Assembly (NCBI RefSeq): GCF_030848805.1
Contig: NC_092367.1
Coordinates: forward strand, 7,781,019-7,845,018
Length of the DNA: 64,000 nt
Reading direction: 5' to 3'
Source: Temnothorax longispinosus
Taxonomy: Eukaryota; Arthropoda; Insecta; Hymenoptera; Formicidae
The notes under the pieces are model-generated. The model had not been told where the DNA came from, made no database searches, and was given only the letters and a program-made list of their open reading frames with translations. This document shows positions 10,252 through 26,924 of this stretch, piece by piece; the stretch's first letter is position 1; each line of letters opens with the position of its first letter. The translations under genes and the position numbers were made by a program.

Positions 10252-12181
10252 TCATTTTGATAATTTGAGACATTCATAAACTTTATTGCATCTAATTTGC
10301 GTAGACAGGTCCATCATAAACGACGTGATATGAGTTTCTTTATCCTTCTGCTTCCCGTTTTCGAACACGATCACAAGAGTCATAGTGGGGTCGGTATTGT
10401 GGAAAGAGTATGTACACAAGTCCTGCAGAAACGTCATTAATTTACAGTCTGCTCAAAGATCATTTCGTAATAGGCGTACCTTCGTGCTTTTATGGTAAAT
10501 CACTTTGTCCATAGCGAGAAGTTCGGCGTGTCGTTCCTTTATCTTGGTCTGAATATTGTCCAAGTGTACTGATGGTTTCTGCGTGAAAGTCTGTAAGAAA
10601 CATTAATTACGTAAAAAAGCACAGAGTTTTATACTACTTATCTGTGGATACTAATACATACATACTTGTATTGATAAAAGCAATTAAAAGATAAGTTTGT
10701 ACTTACACCAGGACAACAAACGACAATGGGAAAGCTCTCGGTCGAGTTTGCTCCTCTCCCTGGATGTCTGTATCCCGAACCTGAATTTTCAGTTTCTCTG
10801 GAGTCGAAGATTATCAGTACGGCTAGTATGTCGTACTTTCGTTGAAAACTCTGTATCCTGAAAAAGCGTCTGTCAATTTGTGTGCCTGTAAGTGCTGCGC
10901 GAGCAACAAAATAATATCTGTATCTTACTTATGATAATAATCTACACTCTGCTTGCTCACAATACTCCTCATTTCCCCTGGACTAGCTTGTTGGCTTAAA
11001 GTAGTGTGGAAATACAGAGAACACTTAGCCAATATGGCACCGCGAAGCTTCACCAGCCATTGATACAACGCTGGTTGTTGATTTGCCTTGAGGAACGTCG
11101 CACCGAAGCCCAATTTCCAGGACTAAAAAAATATCTCGAATTAGAATACTCAATAAGCTGCTTCGATGTTCTTATTTATATATCGCTAACCTCCTTGCTC
11201 TGCAGAGTTCTTTCCCAAGCTGCCATTCGCGTTTGCGCTCCATAGAGCGCCATCAGGGTCGGTAAAAATCTCCAGTTTTGAACTTCTACTTGCGCTTTCA
11301 TTAATTGCACTAGTGTTTCGCATTCTAATCTGAATAATAAAAATTATTAGCTTCTCACACGTATTGAAGTCTACAATATTTCACATTACTAAAAAATCAC
11401 GAGGAGATACGCACGTTAAACTTGTCTTAATAGCAATTAACGCCAAATGAGAACAGGATAATAAATAGCACTTCACTATCCCTTCTATACACTGCAGCAA
11501 TTCCTGATGCTTCATAACTTTGCTGTTTATACTCATGTTGTACATTCTTTCATAGCTGTAATACAATAATCACAGCTGTAATACAATCATCTGTGACATT
11601 AGAAATAGAAGGTTTGAAATGCTAATATACTGACAAATCTATCAGCTGGATTCTTGCCGTGATGAACTGACAGAGCTGATTGGAAACATTTGCGACTGTC
11701 GTGCCGATAGAGTTCGTTCCCTTGGTCATTTCCTCTAATCTTTTCAAGTCGGACTTCAATGATTCGTAGACAGTCTTCAAGGAATTCTGTAAATAATATC
11801 ATCGTAAATAAAGCTTGAGACGAGTGGTGACTGAAGCAACTTCTTCTTTGTCAAATACATACATCTTTTCTGAGGAAACCTTTGTTTTTAGTATTGAGAA
11901 AACCTAAATCCGCATATGAACGTTCCGCCACGGCTATCTGCGGTAAGTGCATCAGAAGCATTCCCCATGGACCCATTTGCATCTGTTTGCACGACTCCCT
12001 TTCTCTCTCCTGAATTAAAAAGATACATTTTCTCTCAGATGCAATTATACAATTGCAAGTATTCATATTACATATATACAACAGGAATTTAGCCACTCAC
12101 AACTGTCTCCTTGGCCTTGTCGGAGCATAATTGTGCGACCTGGGTGAAGAAGGTGTTGAGGAACTCGTCTTCGTGATCCAT
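10252..12181 (-). CDS. KICS2: KICSTOR complex subunit 2 (C12orf66 homologue)
   Basis: Nine exons (12101-12181, 11863-12009, 11635-11786, 11415-11555, 11191-11329, 10929-11122, 10707-10857, 10480-10590, 10252-10422) join in phase to 428 residues, close to the about 446 of the vertebrate protein. Matching blocks in order are the N-terminal FLNTFFTQV...DKAKE, MGPWGMLLMHLPQIAVAERS, QLCQFITARIQLIDFYERMY, VEVQNWRFLPTLMALYGA, the WLVKLRGAILAKCSLYFHTT core, KYDILAVLIIFDSRE and the C-terminal PTMTLVIVFENGK. Known role: with KPTN, ITFG2 and SZT2 it forms KICSTOR, which holds GATOR1 on the lysosome and restrains mTORC1 when amino acids are low. The start is ATG at 12179-12181. The exon 3/4 junction was fixed by the conserved FYERMY, which requires donor GTCAGT. 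It lies on the same strand as WDR3, 535 bp downstream of that gene's stop. Confidence 0.93.
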
Positions 12182-12716
12182 CCTCTATTTTTGTTTGCAA
12201 CAAACGCGAATAAACAACAATCAAATCATGCGGAATTTTTTTTTTAATTTCCACTAGGCGGAGGAGATTTAAGATACCTTTAACTCGTCCATAGGGTTTT
12301 ATAGCGTAAGTCTCTTTTATCCATGCAAGTGTCATATGGTGTCAACTGTCATACTAAACGAGGTTATGTTATAACGTTGTGTATGTCGACATTTACGTAT
12401 ATGAGTCGATTCGACCTTGCGAGATATCGACTTGATTTCAAGTTCGTAATAATGCAGCTTTATACAATCCACAATATTCTTAATTATTACGATTTAATTG
12501 ATCGAACAGTTTGTCTAATTTATTGACAGAGGATATAATAATTTGATACTATGTGTGAAGACAGAAATTTTTAATTATTATAACTATTGCTATAAATTTC
12601 TAATATAAATTTATAATTAAAAAGCACGGTTAATATTTATATTATATACAAAGTATGTGATAAAAATTTGTGCTACATATTTATATCTACAAAATTCTTT
12701 ATGTTATCGATAAGAT

Positions 12717-15700
12717 CTACAAGTTCATGATCGCTCTCTTTACAGCCTTCTCCTTGTTTCTTCTGATTTTCTTCTTATGTTCGACATTCTTGGTGGCGTC
12801 TCTGAAGAATTTGATTCCTTCCCGTTCCTCAAAGATGCGTTGCATGTACATCATACCATGCAAATTAAAGCCAATAGTATCCTAAAAGATATCGTTCGTT
12901 AATTCGTGAGATAAATAACAGTACATACATTCTCGTAAACATATGCAGTCAGTAAAGTAAACTTTTATTACTCTCAAAGTAGAGATCTTTTCCACAGCGA
13001 GTTTCTTCACAATCTCCAACGTGGGCAAAAGATTTTGATTGGCCACTATCGGACCATGATGCGCTTGTACCAAGCACAGAGCTAATCTGGATAATAGCTC
13101 AACTTGATAATCATTTTTTAACAAATTAGGGAGTCTCTTAAGAATATCACAGGCGGCAGAATATGGTAATAATAGTAATGTCTCCTCCAATTCACTGAAA
13201 CATGCAAGGTTCTAGTTACGTCTTCATTCTTATATGAAACGTTATTGCGTGCTTCATCACATTATCAGATTCATATACCTCGCCCTAACTCGTTTAAAAG
13301 TTTCCACTAGAAAATCTTCTGTGCTCGTGCATTCGTAAGCCTGCATCAGTAGAGGAAGAGGCGGTGCTTTGTCAGAAGCAGAAACAGCTTTACTTAATTC
13401 TATCTCATATTGGTTGCATATTTCCAAGCATTCCAGTATCAGCTCAGCCTGATAAGAAAGTCGTATCACAAAGAGATTTTAATACTCTGTGTTGCAAATT
13501 GTATATACTTTAATAATATTCAACTTACAGCCTTCTCACTGTTAACGGTCTTTCTGGAAGGTAACGCCTGTTGTTTCTGTCCTAATACCGCAGTGCTTTC
13601 CCCGGTAACTAATTCGTTCTCCTGTTGTTCCCTTTCTTCTTCCGCTTCGTCTTGTAATACTAAAGGCTCGTTAGTCTTCTCGTACAATCTGACTACTCTA
13701 TCGGAACCGCACGACGCGACAAAAACCCCGTTCGCTGAAACGCAACAACTCCAACTTTCTCCAGCGTGACCCTACAAAAATCATAAAAGTATTGTAATCA
13801 CCGACTTAACACGCGGTATCGCAAAATATTCATTAATGAAATACAGTACTTGTAGTGTGGTGATCTTTTGAAATATATCAGCATCCCATTGTTTAATCCT
13901 GCCGTCTTTACCAGAGGTAAAGAAGTAGTGAGTTCCAGGCACGAATGAGAGACCCGTGACAGAGTCATCGTGCGCGAATAAAGACTTGTGGCAATCACCG
14001 AAATCCAAACCCCAGATCTTGACGTTGCGATCAGCAGAACCGGTCGCTATGAGCGTGGAGTCGCTGGATATATCCATGCACAGTACTGGTAGCTTGTGCC
14101 CGTAAAGCGACACAAAGAACTATAATAAAAATATAAAACGATAAAAGATAGCATTCAAGATAATGTAATAATGTATATCAAAATAACTGCGGTACCTTAA
14201 ATGTGTCGAAAAAGAAGATTTTAATAGTACAGTCCAATAGAGAAACAGCCACAAATCTATTATTCGGACTTATTCTTACGCACAGGACGCTTTCTTCAAG
14301 CTTAAGCGTCCTTACGTGCAAGACAGATAGAACTTTCGCTTTTATCTGATTGTTAGAATCGTGAATAAGTTCAAAATTCCAAAATTTCACCGTTTGATCA
14401 CCACCACCGCTGGCAATGCCTTTCTATTTGCAAAAACGTATTAATAAGTTTCAATTTAATAACAATTTTTAAAATATTTTTGTTCAAAAATATTACCAAG
14501 TCCGGAAATAATGTCACGGTCCAAAGCTCTTTGGAGTGCGCCGGCACTTCTTCCAAGATATCCCCAGATGCAATGTCAATAATAAGCATTTTTCCGTCCT
14601 TCAAACCAACAATCAGATGTCTGTCACCCGGCACGAATGTTACCGTCAAGGCATAACCGCACTGCACTGTGCGTAAGCATGATAGCGTTGGCCTAAAAAT
14701 TGTCACATTTGTTAGTCTCTAATATGTATCTATTACTTATTAAAAACACATATTTTTCATAAGATACTCTACCTATTCCATAATTTGACAGAATCTCCGC
14801 TAACGGTAGCCAATGCCAAATTGTCGGAGCTAAAACAGACAGCTCGAACATCTGTACGATGGCCATGTGCCGCTATTGAACGCAAACATTTTACTTCGGG
14901 ATCCTTCTCTTCCATGTACAAAGAATGCAACTCGATCGAATTGTTATTGACTCCAGCACATAACTGTACAAAACGGACAAAATAAAATATAGCACAAAAT
15001 TTCAGGTGATTTTAAATTTGTCTTATAAAAGCTGTTACTAACTCTCAGTTCGTTTCCTTTGCCTATAACTAAATCAAGTCCTTTCGCTTTGCCGGAGATT
15101 TTAACAATAGGTAAACGTCTTATCTCGTCTGTTAGGGATGGTGCATTTGGTAGCTCTTGCTGTGCGTCATTTCCTTCCCTATTGACGAAGCAAAGAAATA
15201 TGTATTTAAATCTTATTCTATTTAGATAAATTAAAAATGTGTTTTTTGCTAAAACTCACTTCTGAGCCTTTCGCCTTTCTTTCTTCAATCTTTTCGTAAA
15301 TCTATCTTTTACTATATCTTCAGATAGTAGATAAAACAGTTCTATGGAATTTCCCACTCCGTGACATCCAAGAACTTTACATGTGGAGTCAACTTCTAAT
15401 GAAACAACTCGTCCGCTTGCGCCTCTTATTATGCTTCCAACTTTTTCACATTTTATAGGATATTTCTGTAAAAATATGTGCTTATAAATTATATATATTA
15501 CTTTAAAAATAATTATATAAAGATAAATCGTATCACAAACTTAGTATAATGCAAATATAAATTTATACCATATCTGTATCGACACTTTCTTCACTTTCTT
15601 CATTGATATCTGTACCAACGGCAGTATCGAATTCAATATTCTTGTTATCAAGGAAGGTTATTTTCCAAACGCGTAATTCCATGTCGTTGCATCCCGTTAT

Positions 15701-16545
15701 TAAATACCGATCGTCGTTCATCAAGGCAAGACTCCAAACCTATCAATATTGAATCAACACTATAATCATGAAATATAGACGACGAACAGGAACATAATCA
15801 AGTAGCTTACTTCTGACTTATGTCCAACAAGGGTTTTGAAGTTGTGTTCCGTATCCAGATCCCAAAACTTCACAAATGTATCTTTGCTAGAGCTAATAAT
15901 AATGTTATGTTCCTTCATGAATACCAACTTGGTTACGACACCTTTGTGTCCGCTTAACCGACATATCCCAGTTTCCGCCACGATATCCCAGACAATGATA
16001 TCAGTATCCTGTTATATATAAAAAAAAGAAATATAAGGAAATATAATCTTATATTATAATTTTGCTACATTTGTAAGATTCTTACCTTGGAACCAGTAGC
16101 TAATCTGTGCCCCAACGCGTCATACGCCAAGGTTGTTATTTCAGACTTGTGCCCCACAAATATGCTAACGTTTTCGCTGGTGCTTAAATCAAAGGTTTTC
16201 ACCGTGCCATCCGCGTAACCAACTGCGATGTGCTTTTTGTCAGGGGATGCAGCCAGACGCGTTACGCACACCTTTTCTCCAGATAACACTTGTGCCTGAG
16301 ATCATTATTACATTTTTAAGATAACGGATCATTTCTATCAAAAGTTCCTCGCATCTTACGTCCTTTCAATTTACCTTCTCTCCGAGCCGCAGGTCCCAAA
16401 TGTATACGTGTTCGCACGCAGCGGCAGCCACGAATCTACCTTCCTGACCGTCCAGCTTTACGAAGACGACGTTGCATCGAGGGCTCGTGATTATGTTTGC
16501 ATTACCTGCTGGCACGTACTTGAGATACTGCTTGGTCAAGCCCAT
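12717..16545 (-). CDS. WDR3: WD repeat-containing protein 3 (Utp12/Dip2), U3 snoRNP component
   Basis: Fourteen exons (16375-16545, 16086-16295, 15811-16008, 15569-15739, 15260-15465, 15043-15178, 14773-14963, 14497-14692, 14196-14423, 13850-14119, 13529-13771, 13279-13448, 12972-13194, 12717-12881) join to 925 residues; human WDR3 is 943. The N-terminus [14 protein letters not shown] is the family start. Two WD40 propellers follow (for example [43 protein letters not shown]), separated by a lysine-rich linker ([15 protein letters not shown]). The Utp12 domain is near the C-terminus ([20 protein letters not shown]) and the protein ends in a basic tail. Known role: nucleolar small-subunit processome, 18S rRNA maturation. 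It is divergent from TBCD with 625 bp between the two start codons. Confidence 0.95.
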
Positions 16546-17170
16546 TTTATTCGCAGTTTGTTCAGTCTGAAGAAAATAGAAAGGCTATAATAACGATATA
16601 TTTCACGGTATATGTAACAACAATCTATGATAGTGAAATCTGCCATATACCGTCAGAATAAACAATTCAAACCAACATCTATCAATTACTGTGATAATTA
16701 AGAAACATATACGAGCTTGAGCTCCGTTGAGTTCGAGGTTACAGACGCACGTGCATAATCGCGTGTACAACCATGTACATATATATCAACCATGAATAAC
16801 CATGAATTGCGCCTGCGCGTCGCGTAGTGTCGGAAGGATGCTAGATCCTCCGTCAAATGAGAGTTTTAATTTCGTCCACGCAATTTATTACAAAATAAAT
16901 AATTAATTCAGCAATTTATATAAATATTATTGTAATAAATAAAAAAAAATAACCTTCTTCGTAGGATCAATTAAAAATTGTCCACAACTCTTGCTCGAGG
17001 AATTCTACGGCTCTAGATGCTTAATTGTTTGAAGACGCAGACACGCTGGATCTGTCAAAGTCGTACTACGTAGTTACAGGTTACAGTTATCCCGCCGACG
17101 GCGAAGGTTTCGTCGTGCGGTTTGTGATCCGCGCGAGTCACGCGTGTCGAGCGAGTGGCAGCCCCGGACG
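16546..17170. promoter_or_regulatory. Bidirectional promoter interval between WDR3 and TBCD
   Basis: The two genes start in opposite directions 625 bp apart, so both promoters and 5' UTRs lie here. A CpG-containing stretch starts near 17080 on the TBCD side, and an AT-rich core lies at about 16860-16980. No TATA box can be assigned with confidence. A leader intron for either gene is possible. Confidence 0.6.
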
Positions 17171-22272
<5,102 letters not shown>

Positions 22273-22675
22273 GAAAAGGCTTTACGTGCGAAGATTTTAG
22301 CTTTTTATTTTTATGCTTAGATAGCATAAAGTGAGACAAAATTTCATTACTAATATAATAAACAATTAAGGTAAAAAATCTCACAGGCAAATAAGACTAC
22401 AAACTCTGTCTACAATTAAAAAATATTGTACATATGTACGCGTAAAAACATAAACTTTTTCTATCATGCACAGGCTTATACATTCTGTACGATGCATTTA
22501 ATAATTTCTAATACATTATTTTATACAAAATGAATATGTAAAAAAAATATTTCTATAATACTAAAAGAGATGCTTGTAACATAAACTTGGACTTAAAGCA
22601 TTCATCCTCCTCGTTCATGAATCATTCGAGTATTTATATTATCAAAATTGTACAAAACTTCTCATTTTACGTGTC

Positions 22676-24669
22676 TCAGCATTCATTATTGTCATACATG
22701 TTCATCTTTCGTTCGTCAAAACGATTTACATTAATGCTGAGATTGTTAGTTATGTAATGAGTTAATAGCTTAGCTCCGCATTTCTCAATATTCCATTGTT
22801 CTGTCCACCAATTGCGCTTATTGATCTCGCCTGTTATCGGATCTCTCGGCAGAGGACAATTGTACTGTCTTTTCGTCACTACACTCTTTTCTAATTTGTG
22901 ATCATTCCTCTGTATTCGTTCGCAAACGAAGCATTCGAATTCTTCCACGTAATTCCCAAATTCATTAGCAATTCCCGTCGGTCTCCTTTCAAGCACGCGT
23001 AGCAGCTCGCTATTTGTAACGCGATTTTCGCGCTTGCTTAATTTGTGAGACAAGTACTCTTCGTACGCGGAATCATTTTTTAAAAGATTGTGCAACAAGT
23101 TGGCGAGCTCTATCGGACCGGCAAAGTCTAATATCGAGATAGCAGATTTATTATTTGGGAGCCAATCCTACAAAGTCAAAAATCTAGTAGATAAAGCGGA
23201 TTCAATTGCGAGACTCGAATCACAATTTTCAAGAGAAAAAAAATACCTTAAAAGATGGTGATCCGTAATATATTGGTACAGAACCAACGATAAGCGGCCT
23301 CCACAGTTTTTCCGTGATATAATCTTCGCAAATCGCATTTTCAAAGGCTATGGTAAACTTATATTTGGCCACAAAGGACAAGAATTCACGATTACTTAAA
23401 ATATCGAGATAGTTGTTCTTCAACCTGAGAAAACGGGCACGTTTTATATCCGCTGACAATCCATTAATTGCTGGGAGTAAAACCATAATTGCATTAAGTA
23501 AATGTACCTGTCGTCGAGCTGTGCATTATTCACACATGCACCGTAGGAGTCAACTCGAATATGTTTCATTAACTCTACGACATAGCGATCCCTGTCACTA
23601 GCGGTATCACAGTCGGATTGAATGTATAATACTGGTGCTAAATCTTCTGCACGCATCAATGCAGACTTCTCTTTGGTAGACATGTAATACGACTTTTCTA
23701 CACATACACAAATATCCTATTTTTATATCCTTTTAGATTTGAGACTCGTGAAGTTCGTAAAACTTTTGATTATACGTATCGTTACTTGAATACTAGAAAA
23801 TTAGAGTTGGAGAAAATTACTTCCGTCAGTCGTGTCTTTCCTTTACCTACTAATTCTTCTAAACCTGGTAAGTCGAGAAGCGTGAGTGGTACATTACTAA
23901 ATCTGCTAAATGTAGAAGAGTAGTTAAACAGATTGAGCGCTTCTTCGTGAACGAGTACAGGATTATTCCTAGGAGATTCCTCGTGAAGTAAGCCCCACGA
24001 TATGGCACTGTTCCTCCAACCGGGCAAATCACGGACGCGAAGATTACTTCCGTAAAACAGAATACTCTATAAAAGTCAAGTAACGTCCATTTCTATCGAT
24101 GCGGATTAACTTTGATTTCAGTTTAATTTATCTTTTTCCAGTTCTGAGAATTAGAAAAAGACAAAAAGGTAAGTTAAACCGAGATCAAACTTGATCCGCA
24201 TTGGAAGAAATGGACACGAGTGCATGCAGAATACAGAAAATTTACTCCAAACCAATTCAGAGAGAGGTAGAAAATGCAAGAGGATCGTACTTTCAAGCGT
24301 ACGTTGCTCTCAAACGCTCTATCGTGCGTGAAGTAACATCTAGCGTCCCCGCAAGTTTTCACCCGATTCCTACTACCGAACGGCGTCCACCACAATACGA
24401 CAGGCACGTCGTCATCTGGGCGTGACAGAACATCGAGACACGTCAATCTTTTGCCGAGAAGCATCGACATGGCAGTAAACAAAAATTACCTGAGAGAGAC
24501 AATCGTTTGCGGTCGCCGAGTATTAAGCATAACTGAAAATTAGAATCAATTAGCTACCGTGGACGTCTGGCTGTCAATCAGTTTCATCAATGTGTCATAC
24601 CTGAAATATCACGACGCATATACCCAGCGCGGTCGCGGTCGCGAACATAACACGTATCTTCCGCGGCAT
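22676..24669 (-). CDS. FUT10/FUT11-type alpha-1,3-fucosyltransferase family protein (GT10)
   Basis: Seven exons (24601-24669, 24490-24532, 24291-24415, 23821-24066, 23508-23692, 23247-23424, 22676-23167) join to 445 residues. The first exon encodes a short basic start and hydrophobic signal-anchor ([20 protein letters not shown]), as expected for a type II Golgi/ER membrane enzyme. The catalytic part has [38 protein letters not shown] [35 protein letters not shown] and the GT10 motif [18 protein letters not shown], then DWLPNNKS and FECFVCERI. These place it with FUT10/FUT11 rather than Lewis-type FUTs. FUT10/FUT11 are reported to act as protein O-fucosyltransferases on EMI domains; that function here is inference. 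The second intron is only 74 bp and was needed to keep the frame. A palindromic MITE lies in the intron between exons 3 and 4. Confidence 0.88.
24085..24215. mobile_element. Palindromic MITE, family P (copy 2), inside an intron of the fucosyltransferase gene
   Basis: Starts GTCCATTTCTATCGATGCGG and ends CCGCATTGGAAGAAATGGAC, the reverse complement of the start apart from a few changes. The inner arms contain ATTAACTTTGATTTCAG / AAACCGAGATCAAA. It lies wholly in the intron 24067-24290, so it does not touch coding sequence. Confidence 0.8.
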
Positions 24670-25450
24670 TATATAGCTTTATAAATGCATATTTATTAAA
24701 AAAAAAAAGAAAAGAAAAAGAAGATACCACCTCTAATCAAAGCTAATTGACAAAAACTAGCCTAACGAGACATAACCTAGAAATAAAACGTCAACGTCGT
24801 CAACCATTGGCGTGTCTCTCCGCGTCGGACGACGCGCCATCTGTCGGGGTGCCGCGCAGGCGTGTCGATAACCTTTCGCTCGCAGCGCTCGCTCCTCGCT
24901 CCGCTCTCCGCTCGTCGCGTAGGAATTTCCGAGAGATACGTCGCGCCTCGCGGTCGGATCCGTTCATCCGTCCCGTGCCGCCTCCCGCTGCGATCGTCGC
25001 CGCGCTGTGCCCCCGGGCCGGACCGAAAGCGAGCAAGCCAAAGCCAAGCCACTAGCCAGTCGCGCGACGCCGACCAATCAGTCGCTGGAGCTCATCGCGC
25101 CTCCGTCACGGTCACGTATCTCCGTCGCGCTCTAACCTCAATCCTATCGCTGCGTCCGTCGCGCTTCCTCCCGCGACCTCCTCTCTTTCACGTCTCTCTC
25201 CCCCTAACCCCCCCTCCTTCCATCCTCTCTCTCGACGCGCTCCTCTTCCTTCTCCTCCTCTTTCTTCTCCTCCCGTCGCCGCTGCCCTCTTCCTGTCGCG
25301 TATACGTACCGCGCCGTTTGTCTCTTCCTCTCCCGCCCTCTCTCTTCTCTCTCTCTCTTTCTCTCTCCCTCCCGCGTAGAATCGACTCAGTGTATCGCGC
25401 GATTTTACGTGCTTCCGTACGTGTATTACGGACGGCATCGGACATCCAGG
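24670..25450. promoter_or_regulatory. Shared promoter region of the fucosyltransferase and Rac1; Rac1 5' UTR
   Basis: The divergent starts lie 781 bp apart. From about 24800 the sequence becomes strongly GC- and CpG-rich, then turns into a long pyrimidine tract (CTCCTCCTCTTTCTTCTCCT, then CTCTCTCTCTCTTTCTCTC near 25346). This is best read as a housekeeping promoter plus the Rac1 leader. Long open frames here on both strands are composition effects. Confidence 0.6.
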
Positions 25451-26924
25451 ATGCAGGCCATCAAGTGCGTGGTCGTCGGCGACGGGTACGTAGCACGGCG
25501 GGAAACCACCGCGGGGAGGACCCGTTCACCGCGTCCGGGAGACCCCCCGGACTCGGGCGCGAGGGACCCGAGAGATCCGCCGCCCTCGGCCGGGCCCCGC
25601 GCGATCTCCGGACGCGCTCCGGACTGCTCCCTCGCCTCCTTTCCCGGGCCGCGAGCGCGGGCGGCCCCGTTTCTCGTCCGCGAGGCCCACCACGCCCGTC
25701 GTGCGGGGCACGACACGCGGCCCGCGGCACGACGTTGACGTGCCCGCGCGAGGACGTCACGTCACGTTCTCCCCGGCCCCTCGCACGACGGGCCGTTCTC
25801 GTCGATGACGAGAGGCTCCCCCGACACGCGGCACGAGACGGCGCGGGCTCGGAGCGATTTATCCGCTCGTGTCATGTCTTTTTTAAGAGAAATGCTCCGA
25901 AAAATTGCTCGCGAGCGAATTTTCGGAGCAACTTGCGATTCGCGAATGAAAATTCCGCTCCTCGCGCAATGATTCATCTAACGAGATGTTATGTAAAATG
26001 AATTCGGACTTGTACTCCGTTTTTTGCACGAGTAAATGGATGACTGTTAATCGTTACGTTTCTCTGTTCCTCAGTGCGGTGGGTAAAACGTGCTTGTTGA
26101 TCAGCTACACCACCAATGCATTTCCCGGGGAGTACATACCAACGGTGTTCGACAACTATTCCGCGAATGTGATGGTGGACGGTAAGCCGATTAATCTCGG
26201 CCTGTGGGACACGGCGGGACAGGAGGATTACGACAGACTACGGCCGTTGTCTTATCCACAAACTGACGTTTTTCTGATTTGCTTCTCGCTGGTGAACCCG
26301 GCGAGTTTTGAGAACGTGCGCGCCAAGTGGTATCCAGAAGTACGTCACCACTGTCCTGCCACTCCGATTATCTTAGTCGGCACTAAGCTGGATCTGCGCG
26401 AGGACAAGGAGACCATTGAGCGTTTGAAAGACAAGAAGCTAGCTCCCATTACTTACCCTCAGGTTTGTGACCTTCTGCTTACGTTGTTTTTCATAACGCG
26501 ATTATAAAAAGACTTGGTATTTAAAACGATCAAAGAGTATACTTTTAGATTAAAATGAGTGTAGAGAGAATAGAGAAAGAGAGAGAGAGAGAGATAGAGA
26601 GAGTAATAATGACTGAGAAATCAACGTTACATTTTTAGCTGCATAGGAAATGCATCGCAAGTTGTAAATGTCAAGGAAATTGATAAATAATACACGAGTG
26701 ACAGTTTCGTTTGTTTTATATAAATATTTAGAACGTTATTAATTCAATACGTATCTCATTTGCCGCAGGGTTTGGCAATGGCAAAGGAGATCGGCGCTGT
26801 CAAATACTTGGAATGCTCCGCCCTGACGCAGAAAGGCTTGAAGACTGTGTTCGACGAGGCGATACGCGCCGTGCTGTGCCCCGTTCTGCAAGTGAAGCCA
26901 AAGCGCAGATGTTTCCTTCTATAA
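25451..26924 (+). CDS. Rac1: Rac1 small GTPase
   Basis: Three exons (25451-25485, 26075-26462, 26769-26924) give 192 residues, the exact Rac length. Motifs: P-loop GDGAVGKT at residues 10-17 split by intron 1, switch [77 protein letters not shown], polybasic KPKRR and prenylation box [24 protein letters not shown] identifies Rac rather than Cdc42 or Rho. Known role: GTP-switched regulator of actin (WAVE/Arp2/3), NADPH oxidase and cell polarity; geranylgeranylated at the membrane and extracted by RhoGDI, which is encoded about 15 kb downstream. Confidence 0.97.

Noticed and set aside
24420..24482. Alternative fucosyltransferase start at ATG near 24470 ([14 protein letters not shown])
   Set aside because: It gives no membrane anchor. 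The model with the signal-anchor exon at 24601-24669 and a 74-bp intron keeps phase and restores the type II layout, though expression data would decide.
24862..26001. 379-codon plus-strand open frame overlapping the Rac1 start
   Set aside because: Lies in CpG- and CT-rich promoter/leader/intron DNA, is in a different frame from Rac1 exon 1, and is Ser/Leu/Arg low complexity.
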